64,000 nucleotides of DNA. It comes from Aureispira sp. CCB-E. Lineage in GTDB: Bacteria; Bacteroidota; Bacteroidia; Chitinophagales; Saprospiraceae. The notes below the pieces were generated by a model that was not told the origin of the DNA, did no database searches, and was given only the letters and a program-made list of their open reading frames with translations. Made by a program: the position numbers and the translations under genes. Below are positions 34,239 through 43,741 of this stretch, one piece after another. How positions within the stretch are numbered: position 1 is the stretch's first letter; each line of letters starts with the position of its first letter. Location: the NCBI RefSeq assembly GCF_031326345.1, contig NZ_CP133671.1, forward strand, positions 1,426,001 through 1,490,000. The letters run 5' to 3'.

Positions 34239-35210
34239 TTCTGCCAGCAGTTGTTCTGATGCCTTCCAGACTTCCCGACCATTTTCGGCGTCATAAGCAG
34301 GATCTGCCATCATTTTGTCTTGCATCATATGCAGATATAAATTAGTTTTGCCTTCCATTTTAGGACTGCAAGCAAAGTACACAGCTGGGCGAGAGGCTTG
34401 AACAGGTGTTTGGAAAAAAGCTTTAAAAACCAACCATAAGATGGGTTTTAATAGAGTAGGGGAGTGTCGAGAAATATTGCTATGTACTGCTCCTGGGCAA
34501 AGTGTAAAAATAGATAAGTCGTCGCCATTGTTGGCATATCTGCGATTAAGTTCTACAATAAAAATATTCAGAATTAATTTATAATAACCATAGAACTTGA
34601 CCACTTTGGCGGCACTGTAAGGAATCGGTTTCCCAAACGTTTTATAATCAATAGGGACATCAACTCGATGCGATTCTGAAGAAACAAAAATTAACCTTGG
34701 ACGAGGCGTGTTTTGAGGGCGTATAATTTCATGTTTTAGGAGCAGATTAACAAAATAAAATGTAGATAAGTAATTCACAGCAAACATCAAATCCAAGCCA
34801 TTGGCTGCGACCTTGCTTCCAGCTGAAACCATTCCAGCATTACAAACCAAGATGTCAATCGTTATGGCTTGTGCTTTGAGTCTTAAAACCAAATCTTGAA
34901 TGGATTGTAGGTCAGATAGCTCTACAAATTCCATATGGACATTTTTATGCCCGCTTAACTGTTGGATTTCTTTTCCTTTTTCAGGAATCCCACTGCGAAC
35001 AGCCATAATAATGTGACCACCTCGTTGAGCTAATTTGGTGGCAATGGCAAATCCTAATCCTGTATTTGAACCTGTAACTAAAACTGTTTTGCCATCAATT
35101 CGATCGTTTTCGGCAAGTATTTTATCTGTTTTTGGAGGAAATAAAGCTTCTTTTATCCCTGTAATAGTTGCTTTGAAGGTGCTGTCAAATTTTTGATTAT
35201 TCGAACTCAT
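34221..35210 (-). CDS. Short-chain dehydrogenase/reductase (retinol-dehydrogenase-like)
   Basis: 329 residues. NAD(P)-binding motif TGSNTGLG at 46-53, NAGM at 124-127, Ser in FVSSES near 177-178 and the catalytic pair Tyr198-x3-Lys202 (YSAAK). The long C-terminal region and the overall layout resemble WWOX/retinol-dehydrogenase-type SDRs that act on lipids or sterols. Third gene of an apparent operon (DUF1214, sulfotransferase, SDR) with gaps of 2 and 9 bases. Substrate unknown. Confidence 0.88.
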   Translation of the reverse strand: MSSNNQKFDSTFKATITGIKEALFPPKTDKILAENDRIDGKTVLVTGSNTGLGFAIATKLAQRGGHIIMAVRSGIPEKGKEIQQLSGHKNVHMEFVELSDLQSIQDLVLRLKAQAITIDILVCNAGMVSAGSKVAANGLDLMFAVNYLSTFYFVNLLLKHEIIRPQNTPRPRLIFVSSESHRVDVPIDYKTFGKPIPYSAAKVVKFYGYYKLILNIFIVELNRRYANNGDDLSIFTLCPGAVHSNISRHSPTLLKPILWLVFKAFFQTPVQASRPAVYFACSPKMEGKTNLYLHMMQDKMMADPAYDAENGREVWKASEQLLAELGFAL

Positions 35211-35219
35211 AGTACAAAT

Positions 35220-36425
35220 TTAGTTGGTTATTAGTTGAGGATGTGCGTTTAGATAGAAAGAGAAATCTTGTTCGATGGAGTGATGGGTGAGTCCAAAGTC
35301 AGCCATCTTATATTGATGCTTGCCATACTTGTTTTTCTTGTTGCGAAGCATGGCCTTTTGGAGTTCCGCTTTTATTCTATCATTCCAAGGGCGTCCAATT
35401 TGTTGGTAGATGGTTTGAATACAGGCAATCGGATTGTTAATTAGATCTGCATAGTATAGATCAATGATCTTTAAATTGGGATGTTTTTTGCGAATTGCCA
35501 TTGTGTGTTTTAACATGCCAATATTCTTACTTACCCAGTGTTGCGCAACAGCAATTGGGTCAACCGCTTTGCTAAAGATTTTTCGACTATGGTATACCAT
35601 GCTACAAAAAGAAGGAATGCACTCTTTAGGATGGCGATGGGTGTGTATGATAACCGCATTGGGAAATTTTTTTGCCACCACATCCATGTATTCTAAATGT
35701 TGAGGGGTTTTGAGAATCCAAGTTTTAGGAGCTTTTTGCCACTCCAACACCTTCAACATTTTAATCATCCAATCGTAGGCAATACCATGATCTTGATGGG
35801 CAACCCATTGGCTAAAACTAGGAACATTTAAGGTCGCTTCAGGAATTGCACTCAACAAAGTCATGTCATTGAGCAAAATTTCTTCTTCGGGGCTATCAAA
35901 TTCTACTGGGTGAATACTAAAGAAAATAGGAGACATATAGTGCAATGCCTTTTGGCTCGTTAAGGCTTGCTGAATGCGCTTCTTCTCCTCGTTCTTTCCT
36001 TTTAGAGGAATTGGATTGAGCGCCTCCCAAGATAATAAGGCTCGATTGTCACTATCAGCAGCTAGAAGACGCTGCAAAAAAGTGGTGCCCGTGCGCTGCA
36101 AACCTGCAATAATGATTGGCGGGTTTAGTTGCGTATCTAAAATTTCGGGCTGTTCTTTGAAGAGCTGAATGGCTCTCAAACGATTTTTTAAGACGCCTTT
36201 TAAACGCTCTTTGTTGGCAAAAGCTCCAAAAGGGTGCAACTGAGCTTCAGTATTAATAGCATGACAGAGCTTTTGTAAACGATCTTGATAATCACTAGCG
36301 CCAAAATCTGTTAGTCCAACACTTTTTTGTGCAGCAAGAATTAACTTTTGAGCATCAATTGTTGTATTGGAGAAGAAACGATTGTAAGCACGGATTAAAA
36401 AAGGATAGGAAGAATGTAAGCTCAT
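35220..36425 (-). CDS. Sulfotransferase family protein
   Basis: 401 residues. PAPS 5'-phosphosulfate loop AGLQRTGTTFLQRLL around residues 107-121 and the 3'-phosphate motif region HTHRHPKECIPSFCSMVY mark the sulfotransferase fold, closest to the bacterial Sulfotransfer_3-type enzymes. It would move sulfate from PAPS to a hydroxyl on a small molecule or lipid. Placed between DUF1214 and SDR genes with almost no spacing, so the three proteins probably act in one pathway. The acceptor is not known. Confidence 0.88.
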   Translation of the reverse strand: MSLHSSYPFLIRAYNRFFSNTTIDAQKLILAAQKSVGLTDFGASDYQDRLQKLCHAINTEAQLHPFGAFANKERLKGVLKNRLRAIQLFKEQPEILDTQLNPPIIIAGLQRTGTTFLQRLLAADSDNRALLSWEALNPIPLKGKNEEKKRIQQALTSQKALHYMSPIFFSIHPVEFDSPEEEILLNDMTLLSAIPEATLNVPSFSQWVAHQDHGIAYDWMIKMLKVLEWQKAPKTWILKTPQHLEYMDVVAKKFPNAVIIHTHRHPKECIPSFCSMVYHSRKIFSKAVDPIAVAQHWVSKNIGMLKHTMAIRKKHPNLKIIDLYYADLINNPIACIQTIYQQIGRPWNDRIKAELQKAMLRNKKNKYGKHQYKMADFGLTHHSIEQDFSFYLNAHPQLITN

Positions 36426-36427
36426 TT

Positions 36428-37612
36428 TTATTGAATTATATTAGCAATATCCGTAAATTGAATGACCTCGATGTTGGGCTGAGGGTTGCTTTCGGCATAA
36501 GCCCAACGAAGCAACATGGTGCCTTCGTTATGATGAACAGTATCAATCCAGTTGGGATGCGGAGGCTTTTGATGCGCAACAAATATTTTAACACTGCCAT
36601 CCGGTTCAACATGGGCGGTATGCCTGTTGATATGGATATTAAAGTAACGATAATCTAAGGATTCCATCCAATAGTTGTTCAATTGAAAGTTCCAGTATTT
36701 GCATTTAGGAGGCGTAAAGTGGATATAAAGAGCTTCGTGGTCTGCTAATTTCCAATAACTATGATAATACCAAATATTATCATCACCTCCAGCTGCATTT
36801 GAGACCTCTGGTGGGAATAAGGGAAGTTGATTAGGGTGTTTGGTAAAACCTGTTGCCCATTTTGAGAATAAAAAAGAAGCGCCAGCAACAAAAGTTCCAG
36901 CCATATTTAAGCCATTATAAACCAATTCAGGGCTCAACGGGAGTGGCTTTTCGGAGCCGCCAATACATTCAATCTGAACGGCTGCTGCTACTTCGTTCTG
37001 GGTGTCCATAAATGTTTGGCGAAGCATTAATAAAGTAGTTTCAGCTTCGATTTTTAGCCAATTTTTTCCCTTTTTTTCTTTGGTCACAAAAATTTCGAAC
37101 GAGCCATCTTCTTCAAAATACATTTCACCATCTTCTAAAACGCCACAAGGGGATAATCCACCTGTACTTCCATAACTCCCATTTTGAGTAAAAAAGCCCA
37201 TATAAAAAACAGAATTGCGATTGCCCCAAATGCGATATTCATAGGCACCACTAATTTGGGCATTAGAATAATGATTGTCAGGATTATCGGCTCCTAACTT
37301 TACTGTTTCATGAACCATTCTTTTGAAGCTTGGGAATTGTGGATCAGCGTGTTCGATAAAGGCATCCAAGCCAGCCCTTGTCAGCCTAGTGAGATAGCGA
37401 ATTCCTTCTGCCTGTTGAAAAGGATCTAAAGGAGCGTTTCCATAGAGCAAAGATGTACCAGCAGTCTTTAAGGTATCGCAGAAATCTTCCCAAGCTTTAC
37501 CCGTAACAATTTGCTGATGAATGACATCTTGTTCTGTCTTACCCAATACTTTGTTTTTTAGGTTTTTTACTTTTTTATAGGTATTGGCAATTCCAAAAAT
37601 TAGTTTTTTCAT
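36428..37612 (-). CDS. DUF1214-domain protein
   Basis: 394 residues. The C-terminal part (about 260-385) with WYYHSYWKLADHEALYIHF, YWNFQLNNYWMESLDYR and HINRHTAHVEPDGSVKIFVA matches the DUF1214 pattern (YW..QL...W). The N-terminus is basic and cytoplasmic-looking, without a signal peptide. Enzymatic role of DUF1214 is not established. It is the first gene of the operon with the sulfotransferase and SDR (2-base gap), a combination I recall from actinobacterial and proteobacterial loci for lipid or steroid modification. Confidence 0.78.
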   Translation of the reverse strand: MKKLIFGIANTYKKVKNLKNKVLGKTEQDVIHQQIVTGKAWEDFCDTLKTAGTSLLYGNAPLDPFQQAEGIRYLTRLTRAGLDAFIEHADPQFPSFKRMVHETVKLGADNPDNHYSNAQISGAYEYRIWGNRNSVFYMGFFTQNGSYGSTGGLSPCGVLEDGEMYFEEDGSFEIFVTKEKKGKNWLKIEAETTLLMLRQTFMDTQNEVAAAVQIECIGGSEKPLPLSPELVYNGLNMAGTFVAGASFLFSKWATGFTKHPNQLPLFPPEVSNAAGGDDNIWYYHSYWKLADHEALYIHFTPPKCKYWNFQLNNYWMESLDYRYFNIHINRHTAHVEPDGSVKIFVAHQKPPHPNWIDTVHHNEGTMLLRWAYAESNPQPNIEVIQFTDIANIIQ

Positions 37613-37764
37613 ATGATTTTAATTGAAGGACACTTTATTTTGTGGGAATAATGTAGTGGCGCGATCTCACGACCGTAGGGAGTAACAACGTAAACTAAGC
37701 AAAGCGATCTCACAAAGTGAGTCGTATTAGTTTAATTGTATCTATTTTGACCACTTATGTGTGA

Positions 37765-37803
37765 TCTAAAAAAAGAAAGCCACTCCTAGATTAGGAATGG
37801 CTT
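37765..37803 (-). terminator. Intrinsic terminator of mdh
   Basis: Stem AAGCCA-x-TCCTA / TAGGA-x-TGGCTT with one mismatch, followed on the minus strand by TTTCTTTTTTT, 31 bases beyond the mdh stop. Confidence 0.8.
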
Positions 37804-37833
37804 GGTATATATTTTTAGAGAAGAAATCGAGTA

Positions 37834-38763
37834 TTATAATTCAAGATTTCCATTGTTAGTTTTAACGGCTTCAGCAGAAGCAGCCAAGTGTTCTTTTTCG
37901 GCATCATTTAATTCAATTTCAACAATTTTTTCGATACCATCTTTTCCTAAAACAACAGGAACACCAATACAAAGGTCAGATAAACCATACTCGCCCTCTA
38001 ATAAAGCAGAACAAGGGTAAATTTTCTTTTGATCGCATAGGATCGCTTGCACCAAACCAGATACAGCAGCACCAGGAGCATACCAAGCAGAAGTTCCTAA
38101 TAATTTAGTTAGTGTTGCACCTCCAACTTTGGTATCTTCTTTTACTTGATTCAAGCGATCTTCTGAAATAAATTCCGAAACAGGAACAGAGTTGCGTGTT
38201 GCCAAACGAGTCAATGGCACCATACCTTTGTCAGAGTGACCACCAATAACCATTCCATCAACATCAGAAATAGGAGCACCCAATGCTTCTGCTAAACGAT
38301 ACTTGAAACGAGCAGAGTCTAATGCTCCTCCCATACCAATAATTCTATTCTTTGGCAAGCCAGTTGTTTTATGAACTAAATAAGTCATTGTGTCCATAGG
38401 ATTAGAGACAACAATGATAATGGTATTTGGAGAATGCTCTACTAAGCTCGCAGATACAGATTTAACGATACTTGCATTGATTCCCAATAATTCGTCACGA
38501 GACATTCCTGGTTTACGAGCAATACCAGAAGTAATCACACAAACATCAGAACCTGCAGTTTTGGCATAATCATTTGTAACACCAGTAACTTTGGTGTCAA
38601 AACCATTCAAAGAAGCTGTTTGCATTAAATCCATTGCTTTTCCTTCAGCAAATCCTTCTTTGATATCAAGTAATACAACTTCTGCCGCAAAGTTTTTAAT
38701 AGCGATGTACTCCGCACAACTAGCACCTACAGCACCAGCACCAATAACCGTTACTTTTCTCAT
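37834..38763 (-). CDS. mdh: Malate dehydrogenase
   Basis: 309 residues. NAD-binding GAGAVG at 8-13 with Asp33 after the second strand, substrate-binding Arg83 (IARKPGMSR), Arg89 and Arg152, and catalytic His176 in MVIGGHSDKG. The Arg in IARKPG (not Gln) fits malate, not lactate, specificity. The LDH-like, tetrameric-type MDH is usual in Bacteroidota. It reversibly oxidises malate to oxaloacetate in the TCA cycle. Single gene with its own terminator. Confidence 0.95.
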   Translation of the reverse strand: MRKVTVIGAGAVGASCAEYIAIKNFAAEVVLLDIKEGFAEGKAMDLMQTASLNGFDTKVTGVTNDYAKTAGSDVCVITSGIARKPGMSRDELLGINASIVKSVSASLVEHSPNTIIIVVSNPMDTMTYLVHKTTGLPKNRIIGMGGALDSARFKYRLAEALGAPISDVDGMVIGGHSDKGMVPLTRLATRNSVPVSEFISEDRLNQVKEDTKVGGATLTKLLGTSAWYAPGAAVSGLVQAILCDQKKIYPCSALLEGEYGLSDLCIGVPVVLGKDGIEKIVEIELNDAEKEHLAASAEAVKTNNGNLEL

Positions 38764-39468
38764 GTCTAAATTTTGTTTTTCTATAAGATTAATTAGATAA
38801 TCATTTTAATTCACTTGATGGACTTAATTTGTTGTTAATTAGTGGTTTAAGTCCTTGTGTTTGTGAATTGCAATCTATACTTTGTGTAAAAAGAAGGAAT
38901 ATGCAAAAAAAAACTGATTTATCCTTGTTCTTGCCACATAAATGTAAAAAAAAAGAGATTACAAGTTCTTTTTGTTTTAGATGTTTTTAAGTGTTAAAAA
39001 AAAAACTTATAATTGACTTATCACATTATACTCATCCAACCAAACAGTTATAATTACTTTGTGTTTTATTGTTGATGTCAATAACCCCAACTATGTACAC
39101 TGACTATAAAACACATTATAAAAATCTATTATTAGAAGCCTTCTCTAAAGACTTCGATTTTGATAGATAAATCCAAAGAATAATTTGTTTTAATTGACAG
39201 TTACTTGATAGAATCAATTGCTTCTGTCATACTATATTCAATTCTGTAAAATTTTCGTGCTAAAAATTGCTATACCCAAAAGTTTTTGCTTTTTTTGAGG
39301 TTGATAAAGAGTAATGATTAAGTTGGTTTCATTGCTTTTGCGACCTTCAAAATTCATTATGTTGGTATTGTAAGAGGTTATAATATCTATAAACAAATGA
39401 GTTTAGGAAGGAGCAATCAAACGTATTGGTTATATATTTATTAATTCATTTTAACTCAATCCAAGGTT
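38764..39468. other. Long divergent intergenic region
   Basis: 705 bases between mdh and the M43 protease gene. Apart from one short open frame (39093-39170) I see no coding sequence. A plus-strand TATACTTTGTG near 38877 is an imperfect -7 box; no strong terminator is present. Confidence 0.4.
39093..39170 (+). CDS. Possible 25-residue peptide, unknown
   Basis: Short open frame encoding MYTDYKTHYKNLLLEAFSKD and then FDFDR before TAA. Its composition looks protein-like, with charged and aromatic residues uncommon in the surrounding A/T noise, and a TTACTTTGTG sequence lies just upstream. It could be the start of a decayed gene or a small protein. Weak evidence. Confidence 0.22.
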   Translation: MYTDYKTHYKNLLLEAFSKDFDFDR

Positions 39469-41739
39469 ATGGTTCGTTGTTTATTATATGTAATAGGAGT
39501 GATCTTGTTATTCGGAATACAAAGTTCTGATGTACAAGCTCAAATCCAAACTACTACTCACAATCATGCGCAATGTGGCGTAGGTCTAATTGAAGGTCAA
39601 GCCATCAAAAATCGTATGCTTGATAATAGAAGGAATAAGGTTCAATTACTAGAAAAATTTGAAAGAGGACGTGGAAACGACAGTACGGTATATGTTCCTA
39701 TTCAATTTCATATTGTTAACAAAAGTGATGGAACAGGAGGAGAGAGCAATCAAGATATTTTCGACAATTTATGTCGTTTAAATCAAGATTATGCAGGTAT
39801 TAATGTTGAATTTTACCTAGCAGGTCCAACCCGCGTTATCAATCAAGATTTGCTATATACCAATAGCTTTGATAACGGAATGGCAAATTATTTCATGGGA
39901 TTATACCGTGTACCTGGTGTGGTTAATGTTTTCGTTGGTAACGAAATTGTAAATGGTCAATCAGGTGGTACAACATTAGGATATTATACTAATGGTTTAG
40001 ATATTGTTTATGCTATTCAAAGTGCTGTAAGAGGTACGGGTACCACTCTAACGCATGAGTTGGGGCACTTCTTTGGTTTGCCACACACCTTCTTTGGGTG
40101 GGAAAACAAAAACTATGGAGGTGTAATGGCAAATACAACAGGTCGTACACCAACTATCGTAACGTACAACAATCAACCTTATGATGTAGAGTTGATTGCT
40201 CGTAAAAATTCAGATGTACCAGAGAACTGTCAAGCAGCAGCAGATGGATTCTGTGATACAGATGCAAACTACTTGTTTGGTTTCTTTGGGTCACTTTACA
40301 ACAATGGTTGTGAATATGCAGCTACCGCAATAGACCCTAGAGGATGGTTGTTCCGTCCAGAAGTTATCAATTCAACACCAAGTCGTTTCAAAATCCTAGA
40401 AGATGAAACGGCATTTGATGAATTGTGGTTGAAAAATAACTCTACAAAAGATAAAATCTATCCTAAAACATTGATTGTTGTAGAAGCAGAGTATACATTG
40501 GGTGGTACAACGACTATGATGTGGCAAGATACAATTGGTGATTCAGATACGACAGATATTTACTGTAACACAAATTCGGATGATAATATTATTGGTACAG
40601 GAGTATTGGACGTTAAAAAAGGTTTTATTAACCTAAACAATCACCGTTTAGACGTAAACGTTACGGCTCCTTCTGCACCAAGTTTATCTTTTGCAGCGGC
40701 TCCTGCTGAGTATACCATTACTCCAGCAACTGGCAACCACAGAACAGACATGGATAGTTTGAGAGTGATGAATACAAGTACAACGGTAACGGTTAATGCA
40801 GGAACAAATGTTATTGCTACGGATATTTTCTACAATGGTGGAACACAAGTATCTTCAAGCGATAGAACATACTCTTTGCCAGTTGCTTTGGCTCCAGGAG
40901 AAGCTTATACGTTCTCTCCAGTAGATTTGAGAGTAGATGCTATGCAACTAGCAGGTGTTACTTTTGGTATCAATACATATGCACCTCACAGAGATACATC
41001 TGGAACTACCTCTGAAAATGTGATGAGTTATTACGACGATAACTGTGCTACTCAGTTTTCTGTAGAACAAGGAGACGCAATGAAGATGGATATTGCATCT
41101 AGAGGGTTTGCAACACTTTATGCTAAACCATCTAACATTGTTATTACAGATACAGCTGTTGTATTGCATCCTGTAGATAACTCAATTGCTCCTCAACCAT
41201 TAGTACATTTCGCATGGAATCCTGTTAATGGAGCGACAATGTATCACGTATTCATTTACGAAATTAATGCGATTGGTGCACCTTTGTTGGGTGGTCAACA
41301 ATTTGATGTAGTTGTTAATGGTACTGACTATTGGCAAACACTTACAGCAAATAGCCGTTTTGAGTGGGTGGTTACGCCTATGAATGCAACTACTTTCTGT
41401 GATCGTGGTATTGCTTCTAAAAAAGCAAAATTCCGAGTATTTAATTGGAACGTGGGAGTTGATAATGTAGAAGCTGAAATTCACTCTTCTAAGATTTATC
41501 CAAACCCATCTAACACTCGTCAAGATGTTATTTTGGAAGTAGAGTCGAAAGTAGCAGGAGATGCGCAAATTACAATCTTTAACGGTATTGGTCAAGAAGT
41601 AATGCCTACTCAAGCGATTAGCTTGATACCTGGTAATAACATTCAAAAATTGACAACTTCTACTTTGGCAGCAGGTTTGTACGTTATCAATGTTAAGACG
41701 CTTAATGGTACTACTAGTCACAAATTGTTGATCAAATAG
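39469..41739 (+). CDS. Secreted M43-type zinc metalloprotease with T9SS sorting domain
   Basis: 756 residues. Signal peptide (MVRCLLYVIGVILLFGIQSSDVQAQ), propeptide-like segment, then a zincin domain with HELGHFFGLPH at 196-206 (three Zn ligands and catalytic Glu197), typical of the pappalysin-like M43 family, and the Met-turn NVMSYY at Met519. About 310 residues separate the two, far more than usual, so a domain of roughly 230 residues is inserted after the DGFCDTDANY segment. A fibronectin-like region (about 565-670) precedes a type A T9SS sorting domain (KIYPNPSNTRQDVILEVE ... LAAGLYVINVKT). Secreted, probably cell-surface or released. Confidence 0.88.
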   Translation: MVRCLLYVIGVILLFGIQSSDVQAQIQTTTHNHAQCGVGLIEGQAIKNRMLDNRRNKVQLLEKFERGRGNDSTVYVPIQFHIVNKSDGTGGESNQDIFDNLCRLNQDYAGINVEFYLAGPTRVINQDLLYTNSFDNGMANYFMGLYRVPGVVNVFVGNEIVNGQSGGTTLGYYTNGLDIVYAIQSAVRGTGTTLTHELGHFFGLPHTFFGWENKNYGGVMANTTGRTPTIVTYNNQPYDVELIARKNSDVPENCQAAADGFCDTDANYLFGFFGSLYNNGCEYAATAIDPRGWLFRPEVINSTPSRFKILEDETAFDELWLKNNSTKDKIYPKTLIVVEAEYTLGGTTTMMWQDTIGDSDTTDIYCNTNSDDNIIGTGVLDVKKGFINLNNHRLDVNVTAPSAPSLSFAAAPAEYTITPATGNHRTDMDSLRVMNTSTTVTVNAGTNVIATDIFYNGGTQVSSSDRTYSLPVALAPGEAYTFSPVDLRVDAMQLAGVTFGINTYAPHRDTSGTTSENVMSYYDDNCATQFSVEQGDAMKMDIASRGFATLYAKPSNIVITDTAVVLHPVDNSIAPQPLVHFAWNPVNGATMYHVFIYEINAIGAPLLGGQQFDVVVNGTDYWQTLTANSRFEWVVTPMNATTFCDRGIASKKAKFRVFNWNVGVDNVEAEIHSSKIYPNPSNTRQDVILEVESKVAGDAQITIFNGIGQEVMPTQAISLIPGNNIQKLTTSTLAAGLYVINVKTLNGTTSHKLLIK

Positions 41740-41780
41740 TACTTTGAAAAATAAAAGATAGATCTTTTATCTTAAACTAT

Positions 41781-41815
41781 AAGAGGCAACCTTATCAATA
41801 AGGTTGCCTCTTTTT
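41781..41815 (+). terminator. Intrinsic terminator of the M43 protease gene
   Basis: Near-perfect 14-bp stem AGAGGCAACCTTAT / ATAAGGTTGCCTCT followed by TTTTT. Confidence 0.92.
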
Positions 41816-41846
41816 AGGTTTAATAAGAGACGGGTTCTTTGTATTC

Positions 41847-41873
41847 AATAGTTAGCTACGTTGCTACTATGTA
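41847..41873 (+). repeat. Dispersed palindromic repeat, copy B
   Basis: AATAGTTAGCTACGTTGCTA followed by CTATGTA, one substitution from copy A over the shared core; located between the protease terminator and the nucleotidyltransferase genes. Confidence 0.62.
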
Positions 41874-41901
41874 TTATGATTACTTATACTCTCTCAAAAC
41901 A

Positions 41902-42978
41902 TTAAGAACAACTATAGGCATGGTAAAATGCTTTTCGAATCGTTACCAGTATTTTTTCTATCTGTATTTTATCTGGTTTTGAAGGAAGTGTAGAATGTTG
42001 ATACAGTTGCTCAATTTTTTTGACTTTCACTTCTGCCTTTTTCATCAATACTTCATATTCAAAAGTACCCTTTCGGATTTCTAGTAGCTCAGCTCGATTG
42101 GGACGATGTACTTGAATTTCACCAGTAGATAAAATTTCTTCTGCCATGTCCAACAGCCGAAACGTGTGCATAATATTTTTAGCATCATAATTTTTCCCAT
42201 GCGCAATAGTATTGGCATAGCGACTATCATTGCGGTTGTTGACCCATTCCCAATACTGCTTATAGTCTTTACAATATTTTTTATAACCATCCTTGTTAAA
42301 ATAAAGAACAGCTAATTGTCGTACCTCTTTAGGAATACTACTCAAAAGAATGGTATCAACCGTTTTAGGTTTGATAATGCCTTGAAAATTATATTGATTA
42401 TCAAAGTCGTAATATAAGCCATAAAGGTCTTTCATATGAGGAATATTGACCAATCCACAACGTTCTTGTATCAAACTGTGTTCGTTTAACCAATCTTGCA
42501 CTCCAATAGCACCTTGTTTGTATTGTACATAACAAAAATCCAAAACCCCTTTTCGTTGCTTTTCCATTGGATTCATGATCTTTTTGTTCAATCCCCTTGC
42601 TTTTTTGATTTGAGACATCGCATAACCTGCAAATGTATCCTTACATTGTTTGGATAGAAAAAGAGCTGCATCCAATTGCTTGAATAAGGGGTGTTCGTAT
42701 AAAATGCAATCCTTTGGAGTGTTTAGCAGTTCTAAAATATTGGGATTGTTCTTGTATAATAATTCCACAAAGCGTCCTAGCTCATAATAAACTTGATCAT
42801 TATTACGATCATTTACTTGAGGGATATAGTTCAAACCATAAAAAATATCTTGAGGGAGGACAAAGACTCCTTTTATATCTGTATCGGAAGTAGGCAAGGA
42901 TAAACCATAAGCCTTGCTGCCACTAATAGCTTCAAATAGAAGTAAATTTTGTGTTTTAAGGTCATTGATTGTCAACAT
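41902..42978 (-). CDS. RlaP/YcgL-type nucleotidyltransferase, larger paralogue
   Basis: 358 residues. The N-terminal motif ISGSKAYGLSLPTSDTDIKG (Gly20-Ser21, Asp32, Asp34) is the GS-x(10)-DxD signature of polymerase-beta-type nucleotidyltransferases, in the form seen in the PF10127 (RlaP) family. The rest is helical and Lys-rich. Members are predicted to transfer nucleotides to RNA or protein; RlaP is named for association with RNA ligases, but no ligase is in this window. The start overlaps the end of the next nucleotidyltransferase gene by 17 bases. Confidence 0.82.
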   Translation of the reverse strand: MLTINDLKTQNLLLFEAISGSKAYGLSLPTSDTDIKGVFVLPQDIFYGLNYIPQVNDRNNDQVYYELGRFVELLYKNNPNILELLNTPKDCILYEHPLFKQLDAALFLSKQCKDTFAGYAMSQIKKARGLNKKIMNPMEKQRKGVLDFCYVQYKQGAIGVQDWLNEHSLIQERCGLVNIPHMKDLYGLYYDFDNQYNFQGIIKPKTVDTILLSSIPKEVRQLAVLYFNKDGYKKYCKDYKQYWEWVNNRNDSRYANTIAHGKNYDAKNIMHTFRLLDMAEEILSTGEIQVHRPNRAELLEIRKGTFEYEVLMKKAEVKVKKIEQLYQHSTLPSKPDKIQIEKILVTIRKAFYHAYSCS

Positions 42979-43741
42979 AGGATAACTGAATAAATGCTCT
43001 AAATAAATGATTTAAAGGAGTACTAACAGCTTGCTCTGCGGATAAATCCTTAGCAAGAATAGCACATGCTGTCAACTGTTTTTGTATAAACGTTTGAATA
43101 ATAGGAACAGGTTCTGTTAGATCCCCTTCCAAAGCAGCTACTTTTTTACGAACTAATGTTTGAATCGCTGCATACAATGCTTCTTCTGATTTCAATTGTT
43201 CTAACAAGAGAGCAAACTCCATTGGAGGCACTGTTTTTTTATGACAAATCCAGTAGGCAGCTAGAAGTGGTCGCAAGACATAGAAGTATTTCTTAATGTC
43301 CATCAATCCATCAACCAAGCCTTTTTTAGAAGAATTTTTTGCTAAGCCCAAGTAATGAAAAGCCATAGAACGTGGCTTGAAGTAAGTATTGGTCAATTGC
43401 CATAATTCGGATCTAAAATTATAAGGATCTAGATATACGATAGGAGACTGCAACCATTCAAAAGGACTCGCATTAGACCCTCTAAATAAGCGAAGTGTTT
43501 TGCGCAATTCCCACCCCGTTAAATCTAGTTCGTGCTCGTCAATGGCAAAATCCAGCATATCTTTTGATTCATCTATAGAAAGGTACCAATCTTGAGAATG
43601 AACGTATATGAAACGGACATCCCAATCACTATTTGGCGAAGCAAATCCCCAAGCTCTGCTACCTGATTCACAAGCGTATAATATCGTGATGTTATGAATC
43701 GTTTCTAGTTCTTTTAAACGTTTTAGGATTAAATCTTTCAT
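42962..43741 (-). CDS. RlaP/YcgL-type nucleotidyltransferase, smaller paralogue
   Basis: 259 residues. ESGSRAWGFASPNSDWDVRF at 25-44 carries the catalytic Gly-Ser and the Asp39/Asp41 pair; a third acidic position is probably in ELDLTGWELRK. It is homologous to, but clearly diverged from, the downstream gene, with which it overlaps 17 bases, so the two are made together and may form a heteromer. Substrate unknown. The region upstream (43742-44156) leads to the divergent cysteine-attenuator leader. Confidence 0.84.
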   Translation of the reverse strand: MKDLILKRLKELETIHNITILYACESGSRAWGFASPNSDWDVRFIYVHSQDWYLSIDESKDMLDFAIDEHELDLTGWELRKTLRLFRGSNASPFEWLQSPIVYLDPYNFRSELWQLTNTYFKPRSMAFHYLGLAKNSSKKGLVDGLMDIKKYFYVLRPLLAAYWICHKKTVPPMEFALLLEQLKSEEALYAAIQTLVRKKVAALEGDLTEPVPIIQTFIQKQLTACAILAKDLSAEQAVSTPLNHLFRAFIQLSYVDNQ

